64,000 nt of DNA from Lineus longissimus (lineage: Eukaryota > Nemertea > Pilidiophora > Heteronemertea > Lineidae), in the NCBI RefSeq assembly GCF_910592395.1, contig NC_088326.1, positions 3,229,001 through 3,293,000 of the forward strand. The letters are read 5' to 3'. The notes under the pieces are model-generated. The model worked only from the letters and a program-made list of their open reading frames with translations, did no database searches and had not been told where the DNA came from. Shown one piece after another: positions 1 to 11,086 of the stretch. The translations under genes and the position numbers were made by a program. Positions within the stretch are counted from its first letter, which is position 1. Every line of letters starts with the position of its first letter.

Positions 1-361
1 CCCCTGATCTTCGAAATGGAATAATCTATTCCAATGCACCCGAGTCCATCTACAGGGTCCATTTTGAGTTATAGGGGTGAGTGAGAATGATCGAGCTCAT
101 ATCACCCCTAAACCATCCAAATGATCAGTTCCATCTTGAAGTACATTGCTTACATTAGGCAAGTTCATTATAGATGTATGGGGGTCAAAGGTGATCATAG
201 CACCTCTAAATGAAATGATTCCTCGACCTCTAGATATGCAGCGTAGTTTCGTATTTTTGCCGGGTTGACGACAGGTTTCTAGGGGTGATAGGGAACTCTC
301 TATCTGGCTGACGATGGATGACTGTGCACCAGTTCATGCGCCTCTCACAGGGGGCAGCACA

Positions 362-3300
362 TTAGTCCTGTTCGGCAGCATGTTCTACGTCCACATCAGC
401 ATTTTCTTGGGTGTCAGTCGTCCAAAGCTGCAACAGAACGAAAATGCAAATTAGAAAATTTGACATTTGCAAAATTAATTTTTCAATATTAAAAGTGTAA
501 CTGTCTATCTAATATTCCAAAACTCAGTCAAGAAGCTCTCATGACACACTAAATGGAATGACGTTAGATGAACCCCTCCCGTGGCTTTATCTAGAAAGTA
601 GAATTGAATTTCGTGACGGACAACAACAGAGCTTACCACTCAGCCTAACAGCTGGAAGAAGGGGACAAAAGGCTTGTTGATCACCCCTGAATTATCCAAT
701 GGATAGTTGTTTCGCTGCCTTTTACCTTGAATCAGATATTCCGCAATGAACGGAGTTGAGACGTTGGAACGCCCCACTGAAGAAGCGCTACACCACCATT
801 CTGACGGTTTCTCGAACCTACTCACCGTTAAATTATCTCGCAGTAACTGCATGATTAACGTACTATCCTTATACGACTCATCTTTTATCGTGTCTAAATC
901 TGCAATAGCTTTATCGAAAGCCTGAAAAACAAGCCGCAGAAATCTCTAAGTTAGGTTATTCAAAACTACCTACATGTATGTCTCTGTCCTCACAATGATA
1001 AAACAAAATAGATCATGACAGCAGCAGACGTCAATGCTCTTACTTATTTTCTCTTATTGACAAGGTTTCAACAGGTAGATGACACTATTTGCCCAGAACT
1101 CAACCCCAATTCGGCGCCCCAACCTCAGATGAGGAGAGAGGGGGGGTACAGGGTTTACCATGACTGTTGCATTGGATTTACATCAGCTTTTCGGCTGATG
1201 GTTACAGTTGAGATTATGAGATTTCTCTACTATATATAACTATACATTTTGTTCAGGTGCAGCACAAGGCAGTATCATTTTTTCAGCCTATTTCTACTTC
1301 ACTTGAACTGGAAGAAGAAGAAGATCCTTACCACTTTGGCAGTGTGACAGGCCGATTCAGGTTCGTTAAGTATTTCATAATTAAACACAGAAAAGTTTAG
1401 CGCCAAGCCAAGTCGAATTGGATGCGTCGGTTGCATTTTATCCTTGGCGATTTCGGTGGCTTCTTTGTACGCTTGCTTCGATGATTCAACAACAACTGAA
1501 AGAAAAATTAGGTCGGGGATAAATCACAAGCAGATTCAGACAATATAAAAGTACAGTAGAACCTCCCTGATAAACGCACCCTTGGGACTGTCGGGAATGT
1601 ACTGTGCTGTCCTTAATAGAGAGGTGCCAGATTAGAGAGGTTTAATTGAATGGAAACAACCAATTTGGGACCAAAACTAGTGTTAAATAGATAGGGTGTC
1701 CTTAGAGAGATGTCGGCTGAGAGAGGTTCCAGTCCACTGTACAAATGCTGTCGGGCAAAACCTCCAAAACTCCAGGATTCGTTTTGAGGGTATGTTTTTA
1801 GGAGGGGCAGCTTTTTAATTTTTATTTCATACCATTTTATGCATTTCCAAGCTGACTTTCATCACTAATGTCGACTAGAATAATATGTAGGCAAAACGTA
1901 AGTACACATGCACAATAGTAAATACGCACCTTTCCTATGTTCGCCTGTGGCCACCTCAGCTAGATATCGATGGTAATCCCCTTTCATCTTTAAATAGAAT
2001 ACCTTACTATCTTCATTTGATGCTTTGGGGATTAAATATTCATCTAGTAAAGCCTGAAATCAAAGCAACAGCAACATATTAGCCTTGGGAGGGAACACTC
2101 CAAAATATTCTCGGGTCGCCATCTGAGCAAGAATAGCAGAGACCATTCATTTAGTATGTGCACACAATTTTTCAATATCCCTCCCCCTTGTATTGTTTGC
2201 AAGCATGGGTATATGCCGAGTCACGACCCCCCCCCCCCCCCCGAGGTATGCTGGGTAAACAAATGCTGGAAATGTATTGCTAATACATATCTATTATAAT
2301 CGTAACGCTAACTGATATTTTTCTTACTGGCGCAAATGACAACATGTACATGTGTACACATCTATTGAATATCATATCCCTCCACAAGGCAGCCGCCAAG
2401 GGTTAATCAATATTTACACACACAGCAGGTAGGCTAGAGCTCTAAGTATAGAGTAAACCATTCACATGACTAAGAAAACGTCCATTAGGCAGCAATGATA
2501 GCTTTATGATGCATTGATGTAAGCTTGTAATTATTGGATCTGAAAGTTACATCACGGTATCATCATATGAATGTCTGACTCATTTGAGATAGCTTCAGAA
2601 GGTATGCTGTTTACAGGTAGTAGAGTTGTACTTCACATGAATGTTGCACACAGAGGAAACCAGTTAGCCCGGTAAAAGAACGGCTATAAGAACCTGGAAG
2701 TGGATCGGCATGAAATACCATCAGGTTCAGGTGCACACTCCTGTATTATGAACAGCAGCAGTACCAGTGTATTGACACTAAGCTGAGCTTTCCAACTTCT
2801 CATCAAACCGGCCTATTAATCAAGGTCTCTGATCTAGCATAATGCTGAGATGTGGGCCAGGACACACTGTGTTATCAAACTCAGACTTGAGGAACCCATC
2901 CTACTGCAGCTGCAACATTGTCTCCATTGATTTGCCACAAGACAAAGTAACAATTTGGTTTAAGAATGTTTACACGCTGCATTGTTCAGTAACAGTAAAC
3001 AAACATGCCTAGTCCACATACTGGTTTAAGCAGGTCTGAAGACAGACTAACAAAACAGGCGTAAGCAAGAAAACAAAATCCATGCAGTTGCATTCAACAA
3101 AAACTTTGTAGCGTGAAAGGGAGATGGATTTGCGGAGGCTGAACAGTCAATTTTAACATCCTGAAAATCCCTACCTACCAAAACATTATCGCAGATTTTT
3201 TTCAGCTCGTCTTCAACCTTCTCCCGGTATTGTTTGGCGAGCTGTAGTTTCCGTTCACTGTTCTCCCCGCTTGGCCCTGTTTTCTGTTCCACGCTGGAAA

Positions 3301-3511
3301 TCACCCGCCACGACGACCGTCTTGCACCGACGACATTTTTGTACGCCACAGACAATAAGTTCCGCTCCTCGTTGCTTAATTCGCTACCCATCTGCGTCAC
3401 TTTCTTCATCGCCTCCGCCATGTCATCGTAACGCTCTGCCTGCTCCGAGAGCTTGGCTTTCTGTACGTACTCCTCCCGCTTGGCTAACCTACTTGCCTCA
3501 TCGTCGGCCAT
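362..3511 (-). CDS. YWHAZ: 14-3-3 protein, zeta/beta type (5 coding exons)
   Basis: Phosphoserine/threonine-binding dimeric adaptor of the cytosol. Coding exons on the minus strand: 3511-3179, 2053-1930, 1495-1332, 921-826, 427-362, joining to 783 nt (260 aa plus stop); all borders are GT-AG. Exon 1 starts [20 protein letters not shown] and holds the family signature [19 protein letters not shown] with the phosphopeptide-binding Lys and Arg. Exon 2 has [15 protein letters not shown] with the Arg-Tyr binding pair. Exon 3 has the [18 protein letters not shown] helix and exon 4 the second signature, [15 protein letters not shown]. The last exon reads LWTTDTQE and then an acidic tail. The wording is closer to zeta/beta than to epsilon, but the exact isoform is uncertain. 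No polyadenylation signal was seen in the 361 bases after the stop, so the 3' UTR may leave the window. Minus-strand reading past exon 4 (to about 640) is intron readthrough. Confidence 0.95.
1554..1739. mobile_element. pogo/Tigger-type MITE copy 1
   Basis: Starts cagtagaacctccctga and ends ggttccagtccactg, with TA on both sides as the target duplication. Inside are family boxes such as aatttgggaccaaaact and gagaggt. It lies just 5' of exon 3 of the minus-strand 14-3-3 gene. TIRs beginning CAGT with a TA duplication suggest mobilisation by a pogo-like transposase; that assignment is inference. Confidence 0.75.
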
Positions 3512-3549
3512 TTTGTAAAGGTCTTATATTGTTCGTTGATCTGCAAAAT

Positions 3550-3762
3550 AGGAAGATTAAAACTTTTGCGGTCAAGAAGGATCAAGACGGCCAAGTCATC
3601 AGCGATTTTGTACAGATCGAAGTTGGAGCAATGAATATCACTCTGTCCTGGGGTAAACTCCAACTCCAACACTCAGATACTGGTACCTCGTTCAGCTGCA
3701 CATATACCCTGAAGGCTAACTGGTCTATCAGTCACATCACAGTCATAGATGATGAATATAAT
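3550..3762 (+). other. Unassigned open stretch with splice-like borders
   Basis: An open plus-strand frame of about 70 codons lies just upstream of the 14-3-3 start codon on the opposite strand. It is preceded by an AG acceptor-like site (aaatag) and followed by a good donor (AAT then gtatgt). The peptide includes DGQVISDFVQIEVGAMNITL and a Cys-containing beta-strand-like stretch, SFSCTYTLKANWSISHITV. Composition looks protein-like, but no neighbouring exon was found and I do not recognise the family. It may be an orphan exon, the 5' part of an unseen gene, or chance. Confidence 0.2.
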
Positions 3763-4193
3763 GTATGTTTTTTAGTATTTTATATCTGCAATCCCAGTCT
3801 ACAAGGCAATGGCAGCATCTAAAAAAAATATGCATATTCTATTCTATTCAATCCATGTATTCAGATTCCTATACACGACCACTTTTATTTCTCGAGAGTA
3901 TTCCAGCCTTGCGCCTGGAATCTAGAATATGAAGAGCTACCTTCCAACAGGCTGGAAAATACAGTCATTATGGATCTGGAACATTGCCAACATACTCCCT
4001 GCCAGCCGGCTTGTTGAATGTCTGCATACAAATAACCCAGATAATGTACATTGACGGTCTAGCCTTAAAGATCATCAGGTCTACACAAAACATTCGAAAA
4101 GAAAAAGAGGCTGCTGACAGTGAATAACTGAGAGAGCAAGCATTCTCCACCACGGATTACAGTGTAGATTACAGTGTTCTCCTTTGGCCTCTG

Positions 4194-4617
4194 ATTACAG
4201 CGTTGTTCACCAGATTACAGCGTTCTTCACCAGATTACAGCGTTCTTCACCAGATCACAGCGTTCTTCACCAGATCACAGCGTTCTTCACCAGATCACAG
4301 CGTTCTTCACCAGATCACAGCGTTCTTCACCAGATCACAGCGTTCTTCACCAGTTCACAGCGTTCTTCACCAGATCACAGCGTTCTTCACCAGATCACAG
4401 CGTTCTTCACCAGATCACAGCGTTCTTCACCAGATCACAGCGTTCTTCACCAGATCACAGCGTTCTTCACCAGATCACAGCGTTCTTCACCAGATTACAT
4501 CGTTCTTCACCAGATTGCAGCGTTCTTCACCAGATCACAGCGTTCTTCACCAGATCACAGCGTTCTTCACCAGATCACAGCGTTCTTCACCAGATCACAG
4601 CGTATTTCACCAGATTA
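4194..4617. repeat. 20-bp minisatellite, about 21 copies
   Basis: Near-perfect head-to-tail copies of a 20-bp unit (cagcgttcttcaccagatca), with variants agattaca, agttcaca and agattgca. Because 20 is not a multiple of three, the array is open in several frames and makes spurious repetitive proteins (RSSPDHSVLHQITAFFT). It lies between the 14-3-3 and MRTO4 genes. I see no sign that it is coding. Confidence 0.95.
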
Positions 4618-5229
4618 CACTAAACTGCGTTACACATTTGCGCGAGGATTTTCGCAATGCATAGGGGAGAAAACTAAGCCCACTGTGACTGTTTACAACA
4701 GCTCGTGTTAAGATAGAAGGGCGTATTCACTGCCTAATGAAAAATGCCTCTTCCTTTGTCAATAAAAACGAGGAATTTTTTGGGGGGAATGGCACTGGCA
4801 GTGTCACAGAGAGAGATTGTCAAGTTGCTCAATCAATGTCCGACTACAGACTAAAAGGGCGGGCTCAGAATTGTGCACATCATTAACGACATAATAAATT
4901 TTTCATGCAAATGCCGTTTTGATCTTGTACGAATGGCTCACTCAGTTTCTTCGCAGTATACCGTAACCAAATTTGCAATATTTGACGCAACAGCGATGAT
5001 GAAATTTGAAATGATCCGAGTCCGTCACATGCACTATCGACTAGTCTAATCGTGGTTTTTTTTCTTGAATGAAGCTGGATGGTCTGTGCCCCTCTCTGGG
5101 TCATGCCAATCGATAACATACAGGAAATGACTGCAGTATAGTAACATCATCTACCTGTTAGCTATGCTAACCTCCCTATACCTGTATTAGCTGTCATAGC
5201 ACATCCTTACACACATAGCTTGTACATTT

Positions 5230-5247
5230 TGTACAGGATCCTGTACA
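5230..5247. repeat. Perfect 18-bp palindrome
   Basis: TGTACAGGATCCTGTACA is a perfect palindrome, flanked on both sides by further TGTACA or TTGTACA motifs (5221-5257). It sits about 380 bp upstream of the MRTO4 start codon, so it could be a dimeric factor site. This is inference from symmetry and position only. Confidence 0.45.
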
Positions 5248-5625
5248 TATTGTACAGCAAGCATAGCAGACTGAACGGGGAGGCCATTTTCTTCCTGCAT
5301 GGGGTCTTACGTCAAATCACTACGGGCATGTTCCAAGGATAGGGATACGAAGTACACACCCAAGCACGCCGAATTTAGCTTGTGCATATATTTGAGATAA
5401 TTATGAAGACACGAAAAGCTGGAAATAGTGGATAACTTACGTAAAAACGGTAGATTTTTGCAGAAATTCCGGTGTGCCGCAAGGGTGCACTCCTTCGAGA
5501 TGACGTCAGTTTTCCCAGAATACATCAGATTAATTCAGACCACTTCCTGTTTTTCTCGAAAACACGTGTCTGAAATTTAGGTCAATAAAATCACGTTAAG
5601 CTGCTAAAAACAAAAGAAAATCAAG

Positions 5626-8015
5626 ATGCCAAAATCAAAAAGAGACAAGAAAAGTAATTTTCAATGTCCCCAATCAAGGTGCTACCCTTAATTTGTGTGG
5701 AACTCTGTTCATGATGAGGTTTCCTTGTGGTGTCCGGAAATAGATTACCTGCCCGTGAAGCCATCGCCTGGTTTGTTCACGAAATTTGTTTGTTGGTGTA
5801 GTTACGTTTATCGGATGTCCCTATGGCGCAATAAAATCATAATGAAATACTTGTCAGTGGGAGTTCATTTAACGACATTCTATCTATGTATTTTCAGTTT
5901 CCCTTACAAGGACAGACAAGAAAGGGCTCGAGTTAAAACAAAGACTTATTGGTGATGTAAGTACTAATCCTTAGCAGGGAAATTGTTAAAAAAGCTGATC
6001 CTTTTCAGACAATACGACTCGGCCTAGTAATCCTTGTCTGACAAGGATTAGGCCGAGTCGTATAGACAAGGATTAGGCTGAGTCGTATAGACAAGGATTA
6101 GGCCGAGTCGTATTTTCCCAGGAGGACATCATATAACAGTTCAGATCAAGAACAGATTTGGGAAGTACTTCCCCCTCCAAGTGCTGTGCAAACACTGAAG
6201 AAGATGTCATGTACCCACCCTGTAAAAAAATGACTTAAATAATACTGGGGGAAAAACACCAAGTAGGCCTATATGCAACTGTGATAAAACAGTATGAAAA
6301 CATCTTGAAGTAACTTTGTTTTTTACAGATTAGGAATGCTGTCGACAAGTATGCCAGAATATTCATATTTTCTGTGGAAAATATGCGAAATGATAAACTA
6401 AAGTTATTACGGACAGAATGGCTTCACAGCAGGTAAGACATCAATTACAAATAACAAGAATTGTTTTGAGCATACTAGGACAACATATTATTATATGAAA
6501 CTTGTGGTAAAGACTCAAACAGATGAAATGCATACCAGTTGAAGCTAAATTCAGGTATTTTAACACCAATGTCTTCAACATTGACTGATGCTTTCGCCTT
6601 CTGCTTGATTCCATTTCAAGAAATTATGTGTTCAAAAATGAATCCTACTCCTAGTTTTAAGTCTTCGCATTTGTTCCAGGTTTTTCTTTGGTAAAAATAA
6701 AGTGATGGCAGTCGCGCTTGGTCGGGGTATAGAAGATGAATATAAGGATAATTTACATCGCCTGAGTCACAATCTCCAAGGGGAGAAGGGACTGCTGTTT
6801 ACAAATAAAACAAAAGAAGAGGTTTTAGAGTAAGTATGTACTGTGACCAGCCTAATTTTTGTGCCTTTCTTACTTCATTCTAACTTAGGTCTTGTAATGT
6901 GAAAAATTGTAATGCATCGACCATTGAATTTCAGTAGCACTGTTTGTTGCCTACCACTTCCTTATTTAAAATAAGCTAATTTAGCAACTTAGATTCACTT
7001 AGTATCACTGTTTACAGTAATCGATTTCTCCTTCTAGATTCTTCGACAACCACAAACTCAGTGATTTCGCCCGATCAGGGAACCAAGCGACACAGACTGT
7101 GGTGATAGACGAAGGCCCACTTCGACAGTTCTCACACTCCATGGAGCCACAGTTAAGACAGCTTGGACTCCCGACGGCACTTAAAAGGGGCATCATCACG
7201 ACGACCAAGGAGTACGAAGTGTGTAAAAAGGGTCAGATCCTCACACCGGAACAGGCACGAATATTGGTAAGAACTTTTCATAATATTTTAAGAATTTTTT
7301 TTTTTTAATATATATATTTTTTTTGATATTTTCGTGCAAAGAGGACGTCATTGTTTTGAGTTTTCAGAAATGAAATGTAGACTGGAAGCAGAACTGTATG
7401 AAATGTGAAGAGTTTTGCAATTACATGTAATTTTCCAATCTGACTTCACTGTCAGTATCCATAGGAAATTCAGCTGAGAGATAAATTTATTTTGATCCCA
7501 ATTTGGGTATAGCTGTTTTGCGTAAAGGTTCAATTGTCACCCTGAACAACCCCTGCCTATACTATGTTTTCTCATCTACTTTGTGACAAAATGATGACAT
7601 ATCTTATTGTTTTCAGAAATTATTCGGGTACGAGATGGCCAATTTCTTTGTGACAATCGAAGGCATGTGGAGTAATGACGGCCGATACGAAACTTTACTA
7701 AAGACACGGAAAGAGGTTTACACACCAAAAAAAATGAGGATGAAACGTAAGTCAGCGGGCAGTTGACATGTTTTTAGGGGCTGGTCTGCCGTGTTTTGTC
7801 GACACAGAGATTTCACCAGGCCCATACGCGCTGCAGCAGCCGAGACAATTCTGTAGCAAAAGATTATCTACTTGTCTGTTACCAAATTCTCATGCCCATA
7901 TTTGTACTTTTCCGTTCCAGCATTAACGACGGATGAAGATGTCGACGAAGAGATGATGAAATATGAAGCAGAAGACGGTAGCAGTGACGAGAGTGCAGGA
8001 GAAGAAGACACGTGA
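5626..8015 (+). CDS. MRTO4: mRNA turnover protein 4 homologue (ribosome assembly factor, 7 exons)
   Basis: Nucleolar P0/L10-like factor that holds the P-stalk site of the pre-60S ribosomal subunit until P0 replaces it. Exons: 5626-5653, 5898-5956, 6329-6432, 6680-6829, 7038-7266, 7617-7746, 7921-8015, joining to 795 nt (264 aa plus stop). The protein starts [20 protein letters not shown], the family N-terminus. It then shows [63 protein letters not shown] and [19 protein letters not shown], all MRTO4 landmarks in order. The C-terminus is the usual acidic tail ([14 protein letters not shown]). Length is close to the human protein. Exon 1 is only 28 coding nt, and the ATG is the only one that keeps the N-terminal motif. 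A possible AATAAA is at 9561, about 1.5 kb after the stop. Confidence 0.95.
6011..6113. repeat. Inverted plus tandem 25-bp repeat in MRTO4 intron 2
   Basis: The unit gacaaggattaggccgagtc occurs three times head to tail (from 6040). It is preceded by its own inverted copy (aatacgactcggcct.. at 6011-6038), so the DNA can fold into a hairpin of about 25 bp. It lies wholly inside the intron between 5957 and 6328. Confidence 0.85.
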
Positions 8016-10620
8016 TTGGTTAATATTCAAAGTTGTTTTAAGCTTTTTTTTAAGAGAATTTTCCTTCAATTAATGATTGATAAGTGATCTGGAATCAAGT
8101 GTACAGAGTTCCAAAGACTATTCTATTTCTTTTTGGAGCAGGGCAGGTCATGATACTTCATGTTAAATGCTGATTTGCATGTGTATAAATTCAGACCAGA
8201 GTTTACCACCATACTGCTGTATTAACTTCCTCCTTTTCAAACCTTTAGCAATGATGACCTGTATTTCCATGTCTTGCTGCGAGCATGTGGGCCCATACAG
8301 GAGGTGTTGTTCTGATGTGTTCGATGTTCAAATGGAACTCGAACCTATTTTGTAGTTGTACATACTGATGTGATATAAAAAAATTGTCAGTTGGTAAATC
8401 TGTTGTTGCGTTTCCTAAATAGTGTGTTAGACAGGCATTACAGGATCGAGCAAAGAATTTGAAGAATTCTTGTTTGCCCAGAACCAGTAGCCCTGGGTGA
8501 GGAGTTCTGGTCATCTGGAGCCTGCTTTAAGGACCAGCCTTTCCAAGGATGAATTGAGATGGACAGCATTCAACACCAGAACAGGACTGCCCATATATAA
8601 GATTGATAACACAGGAGACGACTTCTAGTTCTTGCCCTCATGCTTCATCATTTCCTTGGTTCTGCGGACCTGATCCTGTTCAAAAGTCCCTACATCATGG
8701 CTCTATGTCAACAGAACGCCCCTTCACCTTGGCATAAACTGGTGGTTGCTTGGAAATTGCATGAGAATGATTATTATGGATCAGAATCTGGTCCACAGTT
8801 CACACTGGCTTCACAAGATCAAAGGGTCTATACATGGGCTACATTACTCGGAAGGAAAGCCAGGGCAGCTGTGTGTGATCGGCACTGTCCTTGATTTGAC
8901 AAAATGGAATCTGGCTCTCCCTTCCGCATCCTGAGGGTTGGGGAAACATCTAAGACATGGGTTGATGATGGTTGAGGCAATCTTATGTCTAGCAAGTACC
9001 TCTTCCTCTTGTCATAAATGGCTATTCGTTCGTGAGGGACAAATTAAATTTGGTGGAGGAGAAGTTGGTTGTTTCCTCATTCACTGGCAAAACTCAAAAT
9101 AAGTTTTTTTATTCAAAAAAAGAATTGCATGGTGTGAGAGTAGTCTGAATTGAGTTATGACTTAGCAGCCACCTCGCCTATTGCACTGCAATTGCCGGTC
9201 ATGGGGAATTTCAACCTGGCCTAATGGACACGCTCAACCCCATAGGGGGCATCTTCACGTCAACTGCCCACCAGTCTCTTTCTGGTACCCCACAGGCCTC
9301 TTATGACCTCCCCCTGCTAGAGGGTTTACGACCTTTCTCTCAGACCTTCCCAAAGGACGAGGTTAACGAGTAACCAGTTTGAGTCCTCTAGAGGCAAGCT
9401 TCGCACCACACACTTACCATACACTACTCACTCTGTTATATAGCATTAAAAATTTCAGGACAAAATTTCATGGTTTTAGCAAAATTTTGTTCCATCTACA
9501 ACTCCCTATATTAACTTTGAAACCAGTTTTTATTTGGTTAATTGTTACAAGGGGTTATTAAATAAAATTTTGATGTAGTCACATCTGTTATAATTTGGTC
9601 ATCTAAATTAATTGCTCTGGGAACAATTGACCAAAATCTGGAATGAGGTCATCAATCCAGTCAACAATCAATGGGCAAAGCTTATCCTGTGTTTGGCCAA
9701 TGTCATTGTGGCTAACTCTGTAGGTCTGGTTGGAATTGAAGGGCGGCACGTTGAGTGTTGTGAAAAGGTTTTTCGTTTATCTCAGCCAGGTGGCGCTAGC
9801 TGCTTTGAGTTTGACAACCGGTACCTCGTGGATGATAATGAAAAATTTTCATTAAAAAGCCTATTCTGATTGCATCTGGCGATATATACAGAATCAGTCT
9901 TGGACAATTTGAGTGTTGTTACGAAGACAGAAGGGTTTTTTTGTATCTTCTCAGAGAGGGGGTCTATGCGTCTGGCAACCCCATCTATGGGTTCCAATTG
10001 TTGCAACTATTCCAATCCCGGTTTGCGAGAAGCCTCTGTCCGAACATTTCAACAATCAGCCTATCCTGGTGTCTTGAAAAAGACAATAAACTCCTTGAAT
10101 GCGTCTTAGGATAGAGCACCTGAAAGATTGATGAAGCACGGGCCCCTGTCTAACAAGGATGTTGAACCAGGCTGCTTGGTAAGAAGGGAGAAGTTGGACA
10201 TTTGGCAAAGATGTGAATAGATGAGAGACACAATAATTGTCTTCTGCACCAATGATTGGGAAACTATATGTAACCAAACGATTGTTCCTGGCTGTCTCAA
10301 TGGCATCCCCTACTTCCTTGTTGACGATCCAACAACAGGCTGACAAATTTCCACACAAGGGATGGTCTGTTTACGTGATGTGGTCGACATGCCCGAGGAG
10401 AAAAGGTGTGAACTTACGTCTTCTCTCCTTCCCAAGTTGGTGTCTCCAGTTGAACTCATTTCGCAAGCAGACATCAACAAAAACAAAGTAATCTACGAAA
10501 TATATTTTATTCATTCAGAAATTCCATCTGTGTTATCCTCTATTACAAGTCTTACAAATGCAAACGGTTCTCGAAAAATGCAATCATTTGATGCCAGACT
10601 TCTGTATCATCACATTGGGC

Positions 10621-10704
10621 AACTTTGAACAGTGGGGTAACTTTGAACACCCAGCGACAACAATTCTTTCTTGGGTGTGTTCAAAGTTACCCCACAGTTC
10701 AAAG
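10621..10704. repeat. Long hairpin, arms of about 32 nt
   Basis: The left arm 10621-10653 (aactttgaacagtggggtaa..) and right arm 10672-10704 are near-perfect reverse complements around an 18-nt loop. It lies about 400 nt downstream of the SFI1 stop on the minus strand, within its likely 3' UTR. It could be a short MITE or an RNA hairpin. Confidence 0.85.
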
Positions 10705-10933
10705 TCAACTCATGTGATGGTACCTCATTACTCCTCATGCTAAACCTGTCAACAGAGGTCATACTCTTGCTCTGCAAATCTGCAAGTCATGGTCCCTTTG
10801 ACTTTTAACACCAGTCGGAATGCATATAGAAATACATGATACAATCATTATATACAAAAAAATCTCTAAAAGTTTGACAATAATCAAAGGAAAACCTGTC
10901 CTTCATAAGATTGAGATATCAAATTAACCTCTA

Positions 10934-11000
10934 CACCCCAGTTTCAGGAATAGACTCTTCTGATTCTTCAACTGGAAGAGTCTATACTGGGAAATGGGGT
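10934..11000. repeat. Inverted repeat downstream of SFI1
   Basis: Arms 10934-10959 and 10975-11000 (ending tagactcttc and gaagagtcta) pair with a few mismatches. It lies less than 100 nt from the SFI1 stop, so it is probably in the transcript. Confidence 0.75.
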
Positions 11001-11086
11001 GAAAAGGCTAACAGCTTGTGATCCCAGCTCGCAATAATCGCAACACAGTGCAGTTAGCAAATAAGTCCAAATAATTGTCTCTTAGT

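Larger units (their letters stand above)
8016..11086. other. Intergenic/3' UTR space between MRTO4 and SFI1
   Basis: The two genes converge here (MRTO4 from the left, SFI1 from the right). I see no convincing exon; the short open frames lack family-like sequence and splice context. It carries two strong hairpins, listed separately. A TTTATT at 10506-10511, which reads AATAAA on the minus strand, could end the SFI1 transcript about 580 nt after its stop. Confidence 0.6.

Noticed and set aside
640-852. Minus-strand [23 protein letters not shown]
   Set aside because: It is 14-3-3 exon 4 read into its intron; the donor after LRDNLT is clear and the last exon is at 427-362.
4184-4711. Long repetitive ORFs (RSSPDHSVLHQITAFFT)
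   Set aside because: They are translations of a 20-bp minisatellite, open in more than one frame, with no gene context.
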